A stretch of DNA of 64,000 nucleotides from Polaribacter sp. NJDZ03 (GTDB lineage: Bacteria; Bacteroidota; Bacteroidia; Flavobacteriales; Flavobacteriaceae): positions 499,501-563,500 of the forward strand of contig NZ_CP079195.1 in NCBI RefSeq assembly GCF_019263805.1, in the 5' to 3' direction. Below are positions 25,363-34,722 of this stretch, one piece after another (the stretch's first letter is position 1; every line of letters starts with the position of its first letter). Made by a program: the position numbers and the translations under genes. The notes beneath the pieces are model-generated. The model ran no database searches and had not been told where the DNA came from. It was given only the letters and a program-made list of their open reading frames with translations.

Positions 25363-28140
25363 ATGAGTATTTATAAAGACTACCTTAAGCAGATAGATGA
25401 ACGTAAAGAACAAGGACTTCATCCACAACCAATTGATGGTGCAGAATTACTAAGCAAAATCATTGAACAAATTAAAGATTTAGAAAACGAGTACAGAGAA
25501 GAATCTTTAAACTTTTTTATCTATAATGTTTTACCAGGAACTACAAGTGCTGCTGTAGTGAAAGCTAAATTTTTAAAAGAGATTATTTTAGGTGAATCAA
25601 TCGTAAAAGAAATTACAACTTCTTCTGCTTTTGAGCAATTATCACACATGAAGGGTGGACCTTCAGTAAGGGTTTTATTAGACTTGGCTTTAGGAGCCGA
25701 TGCTGCCATTGCAAAACAAGCTGCAGATGTTTTAAAAACACAAGTTTTTCTTTATGAAGCAGATACAACACGTTTAGAAGAAGCATTTAATAAAGGTAAT
25801 AAAATTGCAATAGATATTATTAAAAGTTACGCGAAAGCAGAATTTTTTACAAAATTACCAGAGATTGATGAAAAAATAGATGTAGTAACATTTATTGCTG
25901 GAGTTGGCGATATTTCTACAGATTTATTGTCTCCAGGTGGTGATGCTCACTCTCGTTCAGATAGAGAATTACACGGTCAGTGTTTATTTGAACACAACAT
26001 TGCACAACAAAACGAATTAAAAGCAGTACAAGCACAACACCCTGATAAAAGAGTGATGTTAATTGCTGAAAAAGGAACAATGGGAGTTGGATCATCAAGA
26101 ATGTCTGGTGTAAACAACGTAGCATTATGGACAGGTATTAAATCTAGTCCGTATGTACCATTTATTAATATTGCGCCGGTAATTGCAGGTACAAATGGTA
26201 TTTCGCCTATTTTCTTAACAACTGTTGGGGTAACTGGTGGTATTGGTTTAGACCTTAAAAACTGGGTACAACAAAAAGATGCAGAAGGAAACACGATTCG
26301 TGATGCAAATGGAGACCCTGTTTTAAAAGAAGAATATTCTGTAGCAACAGGTACTGTACTTACTATTAATACCAAAGAGAAAAAATTATATAACGGAGAT
26401 ACAGAATTAAAAGATATTTCTGCAGCATTTACACCACAAAAAATGGAGTTTATGAAAGCAGGAGGTTCTTACGCTGTTGTTTTCGGTAAAAAATTACAAA
26501 CCTTTGCTTCTAAAGTATTAGGTATAGATGTAGTGCCAGTTTATGCACCATCAAAAGAAATATCTATTGAAGGGCAAGGATTAACTGCTGTTGAAAAAAT
26601 ATTCAACAAAAATGCTGTTGGTACCACTCCAGGAAAAACTTTACATGCAGGTTCAGATGTTCGAGTAGAAGTAAACATTGTAGGATCTCAAGATACTACA
26701 GGTTTAATGACTTCTCAAGAATTAGAAATGATGGCTGCTACAGTTATTTCTCCAATTGTAGATGGAGCATACCAATCTGGTTGTCATACAGCTTCAGTTT
26801 GGGATGATAAATCGAAAGCAAACATACCAAGGTTAATGAAGTTTATGAACGACTTTGGTTTAATTACTGGTCGTGATCCTAAAGGGAAATATTTTCCAAT
26901 GACAGATGTTATCCATAAAGTATTAAACGATCTTACAGTAGGAGATTGGGATATTATTATTGGTGGAGATTCTCACACACGTATGTCTAAAGGTGTTGCT
27001 TTTGGAGCAGATTCTGGAACCGTTGCCTTAGCATTAGCTACAGGTGAAGCTTCTATGCCAATTCCAGAATCAGTAAAAGTTACTTTTAAGGGACAAATGA
27101 AATCTTATATGGATTTCCGTGATGTAGTACACGCTACACAATCTCAAATGTTAAAGCAATTTGGTGGAGAAAACGTTTTTCAAGGAAGAATCATAGAGGT
27201 TCATATTGGAACATTGACTTCAGATGAAGCATTTACATTTACAGATTGGACTGCAGAAATGAAAGCAAAAGCGTCTATCTGTATTTCTGAAGATGATACT
27301 TTAATTGAATCTTTAGAAATTGCCAAAGGTCGTATCCAAATCATGATTGATAAAGGAATGGACAATGCAGGTCAAGTTCTTAAAGGTTTAGTAGACAAGG
27401 CAGAAAATAGAATTGTAGAGCTTAAAACAGGAATTAAACCTTCTTTAAGACCAGATGCAAACGCTAAATATCACGCAGAAGTTGTGATCGATTTAGATGA
27501 AATCGCAGAACCAATGATTGCGGATCCAGATGTAAATAACGATGATGTTTCTAAACGTTATACACACGATAACATTAGACCATTATCTTACTACGGCGGA
27601 ACTAAAAAAGTAGATTTAGGATTCGTAGGATCTTGTATGGTTCATAAAGGTGATATGAAAATATTAGCTCAAATGTTAAAGAATGTTGAAGCTCAATATG
27701 GTAAAGTAGAATTTAAAGCGCCTTTAGTTGTTGCACCACCAACCTATAATATTGTAGATGAGTTAAAAGCAGAAGGAGATTGGGATGTTTTAGTAAAATA
27801 TTCTGGTTTCGAATTTGATGACAACGCACCAAAAGGAGTAGCACGTACTGGATATGAAAATATGTTGTATTTAGAGCGTCCAGGATGTAACTTATGTATG
27901 GGGAATCAAGAAAAAGCAGCACCAGGAGATACTGTAATGGCAACATCTACACGTTTATTTCAAGGAAGAGTTGTAAAAGATTCTGGAGAGAAAAAAGGAG
28001 AATCTTTATTATCATCTACTCCAGTAGTTGTATTGTCTACAATTTTAGGTAGAACTCCAACTATGGCAGAGTATGAAGCAGCTGTAGACGGTATCGTTTT
28101 AACTAAGTTTAAGCCATCTCAAAAACAATTAGTGAGATAA
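25363..28140 (+). CDS. acnB: bifunctional aconitate hydratase 2 / 2-methylisocitrate dehydratase
   Basis: 925 residues, the AcnB size, with the AcnB domain order: N-terminal HEAT-like domain, swivel domain (VGDISTDLLSPGGDAHSRSDRE), then the three catalytic domains. Fe-S ligands appear in GSCMVHKGD and ERPGCNLCMGNQ. GGDSHTRMSKGVAFGADSG lines the active site. It interconverts citrate and isocitrate in the TCA cycle. It has its own -7 box and terminator. The mitochondrial-type aconitase gene lies 523 bases downstream. Confidence 0.95.
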   Translation: MSIYKDYLKQIDERKEQGLHPQPIDGAELLSKIIEQIKDLENEYREESLNFFIYNVLPGTTSAAVVKAKFLKEIILGESIVKEITTSSAFEQLSHMKGGPSVRVLLDLALGADAAIAKQAADVLKTQVFLYEADTTRLEEAFNKGNKIAIDIIKSYAKAEFFTKLPEIDEKIDVVTFIAGVGDISTDLLSPGGDAHSRSDRELHGQCLFEHNIAQQNELKAVQAQHPDKRVMLIAEKGTMGVGSSRMSGVNNVALWTGIKSSPYVPFINIAPVIAGTNGISPIFLTTVGVTGGIGLDLKNWVQQKDAEGNTIRDANGDPVLKEEYSVATGTVLTINTKEKKLYNGDTELKDISAAFTPQKMEFMKAGGSYAVVFGKKLQTFASKVLGIDVVPVYAPSKEISIEGQGLTAVEKIFNKNAVGTTPGKTLHAGSDVRVEVNIVGSQDTTGLMTSQELEMMAATVISPIVDGAYQSGCHTASVWDDKSKANIPRLMKFMNDFGLITGRDPKGKYFPMTDVIHKVLNDLTVGDWDIIIGGDSHTRMSKGVAFGADSGTVALALATGEASMPIPESVKVTFKGQMKSYMDFRDVVHATQSQMLKQFGGENVFQGRIIEVHIGTLTSDEAFTFTDWTAEMKAKASICISEDDTLIESLEIAKGRIQIMIDKGMDNAGQVLKGLVDKAENRIVELKTGIKPSLRPDANAKYHAEVVIDLDEIAEPMIADPDVNNDDVSKRYTHDNIRPLSYYGGTKKVDLGFVGSCMVHKGDMKILAQMLKNVEAQYGKVEFKAPLVVAPPTYNIVDELKAEGDWDVLVKYSGFEFDDNAPKGVARTGYENMLYLERPGCNLCMGNQEKAAPGDTVMATSTRLFQGRVVKDSGEKKGESLLSSTPVVVLSTILGRTPTMAEYEAAVDGIVLTKFKPSQKQLVR

Positions 28141-28165
28141 TCTAAAGATTAAAAATTATATTAAA

Positions 28166-28198
28166 AAGTCTGAGTTTTATACTCAGACTTTTTTTTTG
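28166..28198 (+). terminator. terminator of acnB
   Basis: Stem AAGTCTGAG/CTCAGACTT with a 7-base loop, followed by a run of T. Confidence 0.88.
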
Positions 28199-28233
28199 CT
28201 CTTATTCAGAGAAAAATTATTTAAAGTAGTCCC

Positions 28234-28272
28234 GACCTGCAAGGTTTCCAAAACCTTGTAGGTCTTTTTTTT
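28234..28272. repeat. hairpin repeat of the GACCTGCAAGGTTT family
   Basis: 14-bp stem with one G-T pair (28234-28247 with 28251-28264) around a 3-base loop, followed by T. Hairpins reading 'ACC TGCAAGG ... CCTTGTAGGT' are, to my recollection, frequent intergenic repeats in Flavobacteriia. A further half-copy, AAAACCTTGCAG, lies near 28334. Confidence 0.6.
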
Positions 28273-28399
28273 AGAAAAATGAATAAACTTTAATTAAAGC
28301 ATACAAGTATAAAAGATACCTATAAGGTTAAACAAAACCTTGCAGAATGGTGTATAGAATTTATCAGCTTATGGTATACATATAATTTGTGGGTTACCA

Positions 28400-28560
28400 C
28401 TCCTAAAAAGTCGTGGTCGGGCTTTTTATTACAATCTTTTTGTTCATACTTCTCAAAAAGGATTTCCATTTCAATCCCTAACCCGAGCTATTAGCATTTA
28501 TGGAAGTAACAGCTATTTCCGAGCAACTATTTTCTATCAAAATTTTCTATTTCACTATCA
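28400..28560. repeat. degenerate intergenic repeat with inner ATCC-TTTTTG/CAAAAAG hairpin
   Basis: The segment includes GTCGTGGTCGGGCTTTTTATT, an inner inverted repeat CTTTTTG...CAAAAAGGAT, and ATTTCAATCCCTAACCCGAGC. It resembles a family of long-stem repeats I recall from many Bacteroidota spacers (the minus strand reads GGGATTGAAATGGAAATCC, then AAAAGCCCGACCACGAC). Copy number cannot be judged from one window. Confidence 0.4.
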
Positions 28561-28606
28561 GTATTAAATCTTTAGTAAGCAGCATTCAGTTATAAAAAAT
28601 AGTAGA

Positions 28607-28614
28607 TATTTTTG
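28607..28614 (+). promoter_or_regulatory. -7 box TATTTTTG for the downstream aconitase gene
   Basis: Perfect TAnnTTTG match 50 bases before the ATG at 28664. Confidence 0.55.
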
Positions 28615-28663
28615 TATCTTAGTGTACTAATAAATATTAACCACTAAATTAGATATAAATCTT

Positions 28664-30931
28664 ATGGCATTTGATATTAATATGATTAAAAAAGTGTATT
28701 CTAACGTAGTAGAACGTGTAGATGCAGCTCGTAAACTAACAGGAAAACCTTTAACTTTAGCAGAAAAAATCTTGTATTCTCACTTGTGGGATAAAACTAC
28801 TAACAAAGCATTTGTTAGGGGAAAAGATTATGTAGATTTTGCACCAGATAGAATTGCTTTACAAGATGCAACTGCACAAATGGCATTATTGCAATTTATG
28901 CAAGCAGGTAAAAGTAAAGTTGCTGTGCCTACAACAACACATTGCGATCATTTAATTCAAGCTAAAAATGGAGCAAGTTCAGATTTACAATCGGCTCTAA
29001 ATACAAGTAACGAAGTTTTTAATTTCTTAGAATCGGTTTCTAATAAATACGGATTAGGTTTTTGGAAACCAGGAGCAGGAATTATTCATCAAGTAGTTTT
29101 AGAAAATTATGCATTTCCTGGAGGAATGATGATTGGTACAGATTCTCACACAGTAAATGCTGGTGGTTTAGGTATGGTAGCTATTGGTGTTGGTGGTGCA
29201 GATGCTGTAGATGTAATGGCAGGTATGGCTTGGGAATTAAAATTCCCTAAATTAATAGGAGTGAAGTTAACCGGTAAATTATCTGGTTGGACTGCACCAA
29301 AAGATGTTATTTTAAAAGTAGCAGGTATTGTTTCTGCAAAAGGAGGAACAGGTGCTATTGTAGAATATTTTGGAGAAGGAGCAACTTCTATGTCTTGTAC
29401 TGGTAAAGGTACTATTTGTAACATGGGAGCAGAAATAGGAGCAACGACTTCTACTTTTGGGTATGATGAATCTATGGAACGATATTTACGTGCTACAGAT
29501 AGAAGTGATGTTGCAGATGCAGCCAATGAAGTAAAAGACTATTTAACAGGTGATGCTGAAGTATACGCTAACCCAGAAGAATATTTCGATCAAGTTATAG
29601 AAATTAATTTATCAGAATTAGGACCTTTATTAAACGGACCTTTTACACCAGATTTATCTACAGAAGTAGGAACTGATATGGCAAAAGCAGCTAAAGATAA
29701 TGATTGGCCATTAAAAGTTGAATGGGGATTAATAGGTTCTTGTACCAACTCTTCTTACGAAGATTTATCAAGAGCTTCTTCTATTGCACAACAAGCTTTG
29801 GATAAAGGTTTAAAAATGAAATCGGAATTAGGGATAAATCCTGGATCTGAAAAAGTAAGATATACCGCAGACAGAGATGGTATTATTGGCATCTTTGAAA
29901 AATTAGATGCTAAAATATTTACCAATGCTTGTGGACCTTGTATCGGACAATGGGCTCGTTATGATGATCCAAAAAATGCACCTAAAAATAGTATTGTACA
30001 TTCTTTTAATAGAAACTTTGCTAAGCGTGCAGATGGTAATCCAAATACACATGCTTTTGTTGCTTCACCAGAATTAACAGCTGCTATTGCTATTGCGGGT
30101 CGTTTAGATTTTAATCCAATTACGGATACATTAATCAACGAAAACGGTGAAGAAGTAATGTTAGATGAACCAACTGGTTGGGAGTTACCTCCAAAAGGTT
30201 TTGAAGTAAAAGATGATGGTTATTTAGCACCAGAAAAAGATGGAAGTCATGTACAAATTGCTGTAAAAGATGATTCTGACAGATTACAATTATTAGAGCC
30301 TTTTACGCCGTTAGGAAATGATTTAACAGGTGTAAAATTATTAATAAAAGCATTTGGTAAATGTACAACAGACCACATTTCTATGGCAGGACCATGGTTG
30401 CGTTATAGAGGGCATTTAGATAATATTTCTAATAACTGTTTAATTGGAGCTGTAAATGCTTATGGTAAAAAAACAAATTTTGTTAAAAATCAATTAACAG
30501 GCGAGTTTGGTGGAGTGCCAGATACAGCAAGAGCTTATAAAGCTGCAGGAATTAAATCTATTGTGGTTGGAGACCATAATTATGGTGAAGGTTCTTCTAG
30601 AGAACATGCTGCTATGGAGCCAAGACATTTAGGTGTTGCTGCTGTTTTAGTAAAATCTTTTGCTAGAATTCATGAAACCAACTTAAAGAAACAAGGAATG
30701 TTAGGTTTAACATTTAATAATGAAGCAGATTACGATTTAATTCAAGAAGATGATACGTTTAACTTTTTAGATTTAAATGAATTTGCACCAGATAAACCTT
30801 TAACTATAGAGGTTGTACATGCAGATGGATCTAAAGATATCATTATTACAAACCATACCTATAATCAAGGTCAGATTGAATGGTATAATGAAGGTTCTGC
30901 CTTAAACTTAATTAAAAAAGAAAATGCTTAA
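28664..30931 (+). CDS. aconitate hydratase, mitochondrial/AcnA type
   Basis: 755 residues, the size of mitochondrial aconitase and shorter than E. coli Acn[10 protein letters not shown] and [12 protein letters not shown] lie early, [11 protein letters not shown] and ACGPCIGQW supply the three Fe-S cysteines, and [22 protein letters not shown] is in the swivel domain. It catalyses citrate-isocitrate isomerisation. It is the second aconitase in this locus, separately promoted and terminated from acnB, so the two may serve different iron or oxidative conditions, as in other bacteria. Confidence 0.94.
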   Translation: MAFDINMIKKVYSNVVERVDAARKLTGKPLTLAEKILYSHLWDKTTNKAFVRGKDYVDFAPDRIALQDATAQMALLQFMQAGKSKVAVPTTTHCDHLIQAKNGASSDLQSALNTSNEVFNFLESVSNKYGLGFWKPGAGIIHQVVLENYAFPGGMMIGTDSHTVNAGGLGMVAIGVGGADAVDVMAGMAWELKFPKLIGVKLTGKLSGWTAPKDVILKVAGIVSAKGGTGAIVEYFGEGATSMSCTGKGTICNMGAEIGATTSTFGYDESMERYLRATDRSDVADAANEVKDYLTGDAEVYANPEEYFDQVIEINLSELGPLLNGPFTPDLSTEVGTDMAKAAKDNDWPLKVEWGLIGSCTNSSYEDLSRASSIAQQALDKGLKMKSELGINPGSEKVRYTADRDGIIGIFEKLDAKIFTNACGPCIGQWARYDDPKNAPKNSIVHSFNRNFAKRADGNPNTHAFVASPELTAAIAIAGRLDFNPITDTLINENGEEVMLDEPTGWELPPKGFEVKDDGYLAPEKDGSHVQIAVKDDSDRLQLLEPFTPLGNDLTGVKLLIKAFGKCTTDHISMAGPWLRYRGHLDNISNNCLIGAVNAYGKKTNFVKNQLTGEFGGVPDTARAYKAAGIKSIVVGDHNYGEGSSREHAAMEPRHLGVAAVLVKSFARIHETNLKKQGMLGLTFNNEADYDLIQEDDTFNFLDLNEFAPDKPLTIEVVHADGSKDIIITNHTYNQGQIEWYNEGSALNLIKKENA

Positions 30932-30954
30932 AATTTAAGTATTTTAAATATAAA

Positions 30955-30982
30955 GCTCTCGGAGAAATTCGAGAGTTTTTTT
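30955..30982 (+). terminator. terminator after the second aconitase gene
   Basis: Stem CTCTCG/CGAGAG with an 8-base loop, then seven T. The next gene starts 14 bases later. Confidence 0.7.
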
Positions 30983-30995
30983 GTTCCCTACAATT

Positions 30996-31691
30996 ATGAA
31001 TACAGAAAAATTCAATCAGTTTTTAAGTCAAATATCTAAAGAGTCTTTAGCTGTAATTGATGTACAAATTTCTTTAGAGAGTTATTATCCTATCGCAATT
31101 TCTTCTCAAAATAAAGATTTATTACAATTTGATATCTCTTCTTCTTCGGAATGGGAAACATATATAAAATTATTTTTAGAACAAAACAAAGCTAAGGTAG
31201 CTTTTGGAGGTTATTTAGAAAAAAGGAATATTTACGATAGAAGCGAATATTTTAAAAATCAACTAGAAAATGAAAAAAGAAATATTCATTTAGGTATAGA
31301 TTTATGGTGTGGTGAAAACACCAAAGTTTTAGCAGCTTTAGATGGGGAAGTTCATAGTTTTAAAAATAATAAGAATTATGGTGATTACGGACCAACAATC
31401 ATTTTAAAACATCAATTAGAAAGTGAAACTTTTTATACTCTATATGGACATTTAACGCTAGCATCCATAGAAGATATAAAAATTGGAGACTTGGTTTTAA
31501 AAGGAAATATTATTGGGTATTTAGGAGATTCATCTGTAAATGGAGATTATGCACCGCATTTACACTTTCAAATAATTAGAGATTTAGAGGTTAATTTTGG
31601 TGATTATCCAGGAGTTTCATCCGAAGAAAATATAACGTTTTATAAGAAGAATTGTCCTGATCCAAATTTATTGTTAAAGTTTTTGGTTTAA
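30996..31691 (+). CDS. M23 family (LytM-like) metallopeptidase
   Basis: 231 residues from the ATG at 30996; an upstream TTG lies inside the terminator T-run. The M23 signature is present: HLGIDLWCG (first His and Asp ligands) at about 98-106, YTLYGHL, and the final HLHFQ metal site. No signal peptide or membrane segment is evident, so either export is unusual or the enzyme is cytoplasmic. M23 enzymes cleave peptidoglycan cross-links or peptides. The Crp/Fnr gene follows. Confidence 0.85.
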   Translation: MNTEKFNQFLSQISKESLAVIDVQISLESYYPIAISSQNKDLLQFDISSSSEWETYIKLFLEQNKAKVAFGGYLEKRNIYDRSEYFKNQLENEKRNIHLGIDLWCGENTKVLAALDGEVHSFKNNKNYGDYGPTIILKHQLESETFYTLYGHLTLASIEDIKIGDLVLKGNIIGYLGDSSVNGDYAPHLHFQIIRDLEVNFGDYPGVSSEENITFYKKNCPDPNLLLKFLV

Positions 31692-31759
31692 TTTATTAAA
31701 TTTTGTAAGCTATTACTATGTTTTTAGACTTACTAAAACCAAAACTGAAACTCTTTTTT

Positions 31760-32431
31760 ATGAATAACTTATGGTTTTTTGATAACGTAAATTTATTTAA
31801 TCTTCTTTGTCCGCATAAATTTAAAGAATACAAAGAGTGTCATACTTTCGATGCTTATAAAAAGAGCGATTATATCTATTTTGAAGAAGACACGGCAAGT
31901 AAAATTTATTTAATTGAAAAAGGAAAAGTAAAACTAGGATATTATAATGAAGATGGTACAGAAGTAGTTAAGGCTATTTTAACCAAAGGAGAATTGTTTG
32001 GAGAAAAAGCCATTTTAGGAGTAGAAGTTAGAAATGAATTTGCTCAATCTGTAGATGCATCCACATCAATCTGCCCAATAGGAGTAGATACGATGCACGA
32101 TTTAATGCGTGATAATAAAACATTTAGTTTAAAAATTTATAAGTTTCTTGGGCTTCGTTTTAAAAAATTAGAAAGAAGATTACAATTAATTTTATTTAAA
32201 GATACCAAAACACGTTTTTTAGAATTTATGAAAGAACTCTGTGAAGAGTTTGGTTATGATTGTGAAAAAACAGGAGATAAGGTTATTGAACACCCATATA
32301 CACAGAAAGATATTGCATCATTAATAGGTACTTCTAGATCTAACTTAAATGTATTAATGAACGAGTTAAAAGAGGAAAGTATTATCACTTTTAATAGAAA
32401 AGAAATAAGATTACTTCAAAAAATAGCTTAA
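31760..32431 (+). CDS. Crp/Fnr family transcriptional regulator
   Basis: 223 residues from the ATG at 31760, which matches the usual N-terminus; a further upstream ATG adds 14 odd residues. A cyclic-nucleotide-binding-type beta barrel spans about 25-130 (IYFEEDTASKIYLIEKGKVKLGYY, GELFGEKAIL), and the Crp-type HTH lies near 175-215 (YTQKDIASLIGTSRSNLNVLMNELKE). The barrel lacks an Fnr-type N-terminal cysteine cluster. Targets are unknown. It is one candidate for binding the TGA-N6-TCA boxes in the nitrite module, although it lies 5-15 kb from them. Confidence 0.85.
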   Translation: MNNLWFFDNVNLFNLLCPHKFKEYKECHTFDAYKKSDYIYFEEDTASKIYLIEKGKVKLGYYNEDGTEVVKAILTKGELFGEKAILGVEVRNEFAQSVDASTSICPIGVDTMHDLMRDNKTFSLKIYKFLGLRFKKLERRLQLILFKDTKTRFLEFMKELCEEFGYDCEKTGDKVIEHPYTQKDIASLIGTSRSNLNVLMNELKEESIITFNRKEIRLLQKIA

Positions 32432-32469
32432 GTGTTCGCTAGCTAACATTTCAAGATGCTTTAAACATA

Positions 32470-32477
32470 TAATTTTG
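32470..32477 (+). promoter_or_regulatory. -7 box TAATTTTG before the RskA-like lipoprotein gene
   Basis: Perfect TAnnTTTG match, 30 bases before the ATG at 32507. Confidence 0.5.
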
Positions 32478-32506
32478 TCATCAACATTAACATAAATATT
32501 AATAAG

Positions 32507-33424
32507 ATGAAAAAAATTTTAAATTTAGCATTCGCATTTGCACTTGCAACTACTTTTGTAGCTTGTAGCGACGATGACAACAACAACAACAACATTGTAC
32601 CAACAACAGGAGATTTAATAGTAGACTTTACAGGTTTAGAAGAATTAGGAGCTGATTTCGTTTACGAAGGATGGTTAATTGTAAACGGAAGCCCAGTAAG
32701 TACAGGTACTTTTACAAGTGTAACTTTTCCGCAAACGTATACTGTTGGTATTGATAATTTACAAGCAGCAACAACTTTTGTTTTATCTATTGAACCTGCA
32801 GGAGAAACTGGAGCAGATGCTTTAGCACCAGCAGCAACGAAGCTTTTAGCTGGTAACTTTTCTGGAGACACAGCAAGTGTAAATTCTGATAACATTGTTG
32901 TTGATTCTAGTGGAGAAATTAAAGCTTTAGGATCTTCTTGGGGAAAATACTTTTTAGCAACACCTACAGATAATGATGATAGCAATGAAGCAAGTGGAAT
33001 TTGGTTTTTAGATAACACAACGCCTCCTGCTGTTGCCGGTTTAGGATTACCAACTTTAACAGATGGATGGAAATATGAAGGATGGGTAGTTTTAAACGGA
33101 ACACCAGTAAGTACAGGTACTTTTACAGCTGTAGATGCTGCAGATGATAACGCTGCAACTTCACCTTATAAAGGGGCCGTTGGAAATGGACCAGGTTTTC
33201 CAGGAGAAGATTATGTAATGGGATCTGCTGCAGGTGTAGATTTTCCTACAGATTTAAAAGGAGCAACAGTAGTAATTTCTGTTGAACCTAGCCCAGATAA
33301 TAGTCCAGCACCTTTTACGTTAAAGCCTTTGGCACATGTTGTACCAGCAGATGCAGATAACCATACCGTAATTTCTATGGGAGCAGGACCAAAAGCAGTT
33401 TTATCTGGAAGTGTAATAAGATAA
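32507..33424 (+). CDS. lipoprotein with two RskA C-terminal-like repeats
   Basis: 305 residues. The lipoprotein signal ends at Cys20, followed by a D/N-rich linker. Two related units follow, near 35-120 and 172-290; each contains YEGW(L/V)(I/V)(V/L)NG(S/T)PVSTGTF and a later (S)VEP motif. This pattern resembles the extracytoplasmic domain of RskA-type anti-sigma factors, but no transmembrane or sigma-binding part exists. It would sit on the outer membrane or periplasmic face. The ligand is unknown. It follows the Crp/Fnr gene by 75 bases with its own -7 box. Confidence 0.65.
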   Translation: MKKILNLAFAFALATTFVACSDDDNNNNNIVPTTGDLIVDFTGLEELGADFVYEGWLIVNGSPVSTGTFTSVTFPQTYTVGIDNLQAATTFVLSIEPAGETGADALAPAATKLLAGNFSGDTASVNSDNIVVDSSGEIKALGSSWGKYFLATPTDNDDSNEASGIWFLDNTTPPAVAGLGLPTLTDGWKYEGWVVLNGTPVSTGTFTAVDAADDNAATSPYKGAVGNGPGFPGEDYVMGSAAGVDFPTDLKGATVVISVEPSPDNSPAPFTLKPLAHVVPADADNHTVISMGAGPKAVLSGSVIR

Positions 33425-33472
33425 CAGAAAAAAAATATAATCTACTATTATGTTAATGGTTGATTTATTTGA

Positions 33473-33505
33473 AGGGCAATTATAGTTATATAATTGCTCT
33501 TTTCT
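33473..33505 (+). terminator. terminator after the RskA-like lipoprotein gene
   Basis: 12-bp stem (AGGGCAATTATA with TATAATTGCTCT, one G-T pair), 4-base loop, then TTTT. It lies between convergent genes. Confidence 0.7.
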
Positions 33506-33539
33506 GTTTATAAAAAGGTTAGATTAATTTATAAAAAAC

Positions 33540-34721
33540 TTATTGGGTTACTTCGTCAATAGTTTTTAAAATGATATTGCAGCCTTTTATTATTTCTTCA
33601 TCAGAAATGGTTAATGGAGGCGTAATTCTCATTGCTTTTTCTTCAAACAATAAAAAGAAAAGAATTAACCCATTTTCTAAACATTTCAAAATTACTTTAG
33701 AGTTTAATTCGGGGCTTTCTAAAATGGCCGCTAACATTAATCCTTTTCCTCTAATCTCTACAATTGAAGGATGTACCAAATGTTTTCTAATCAATGCTTC
33801 TTTGCGTAACGCTTCTTTAATAAAGTTATTCTGAGTAATTTCTGTTACAGTTGCTACGGCTGCTGCAGAAATAACAGGGTGACCTGCAAATGTAGAAATG
33901 TGTCCTAATTTAGGATTGTCTTTTAATAAACTCATCATTTTAAAATCAGCAATAAAAGCACCAATTGGCATTCCACCACCTAAACCTTTCCCTGTAATTA
34001 CAATATCCGGAATTACATTGTAGTTTTCAAATCCCCAAAATTTACCTGTTCTTCCAATACCTGTTTGTATTTCATCTAAAATTAACAAAGCACCAACCTC
34101 TAAACAGCGTTGTTTTATTTTGGTTAAAAAACCATTTTTAGGTTCAATAAAACCAGCACCACCTTGTATGGTTTCTAAAATTACGGCTGCAGTTTTAGAA
34201 GTTATTTTATCTATTTTACTTTCATTATTATATTCAATAAATCTTGTACCAGGTATTAAAGGTCTAAAAACTTGATTCTGTTTTTCTACGCCAGAAACAC
34301 TCATAGACCCCATTGTATTACCATGATAAGAGTTTTTTGCAGCAATTATTTCGGCTCTATTGGTAACTCTTTTGGCTAATTTTAAAGCACCTTCTGTAGC
34401 TTCTGTTCCTGAGTTTGTAATATAAACTGCGTTTAAATTCTCTGGAGAATTTTGAGCTAATAATTTACATAATGCTACTTGTGGCTGCTGTATAAACTCG
34501 CCATAAACCATAACATGCGCATAAGAATCTAATTGATTTTTTATGGCATTTGTAACTTTTGGGTGATTATGACCTAAACTGTTTGCAGAAACCCCAGCTA
34601 CAAAGTCTAAATATTCTTTACCCGAAGTATTATAAATATAACTTCCTTTTGCCTTAGATATTTCTATAGCCAATGGGTGAGGAGTAGTTTGTGCTTGGTA
34701 TTTAAAGAAGTCTTTTTTCAA
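33540..34721 (-). CDS. class III PLP-dependent aminotransferase
   Basis: 393 residues, TTG start one base after the ostA-like stop, which gives the expected MKKDFFKYQAQTTPHPLAIE. Family motifs are ITNSGTEATEGALKLAK, LDEIQTGIGRTG with the cofactor Asp, and VITGKGLGGGMP with the Schiff-base Lys. It belongs to the acetylornithine/ornithine/4-aminobutyrate aminotransferase group. Substrate is undecided, since no arginine or GABA genes lie nearby. It is translationally linked to the upstream OstA-like gene, a pairing that does not explain its substrate. Confidence 0.85.
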   Translation of the reverse strand: MKKDFFKYQAQTTPHPLAIEISKAKGSYIYNTSGKEYLDFVAGVSANSLGHNHPKVTNAIKNQLDSYAHVMVYGEFIQQPQVALCKLLAQNSPENLNAVYITNSGTEATEGALKLAKRVTNRAEIIAAKNSYHGNTMGSMSVSGVEKQNQVFRPLIPGTRFIEYNNESKIDKITSKTAAVILETIQGGAGFIEPKNGFLTKIKQRCLEVGALLILDEIQTGIGRTGKFWGFENYNVIPDIVITGKGLGGGMPIGAFIADFKMMSLLKDNPKLGHISTFAGHPVISAAAVATVTEITQNNFIKEALRKEALIRKHLVHPSIVEIRGKGLMLAAILESPELNSKVILKCLENGLILFFLLFEEKAMRITPPLTISDEEIIKGCNIILKTIDEVTQ

Positions 34722-34722
34722 C

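Larger units (their letters stand above)
28141..28663. other. 523-base intergenic region between the two aconitase genes
   Basis: It holds the acnB terminator, an imperfect 14-bp hairpin (28234-28264) and a longer degenerate stretch to about 28560 with several inverted repeats. The acnA promoter lies at the right end. No coding frame is supported. The middle looks like a decayed copy of an intergenic repeat element rather than unique sequence. Confidence 0.6.

Noticed and set aside
31760..32431. Calling the Crp/Fnr gene the regulator of the nitrite boxes
   Set aside because: It is 5-15 kb away with no box in its own spacer and no Fe-S cysteines; kept only as a candidate.
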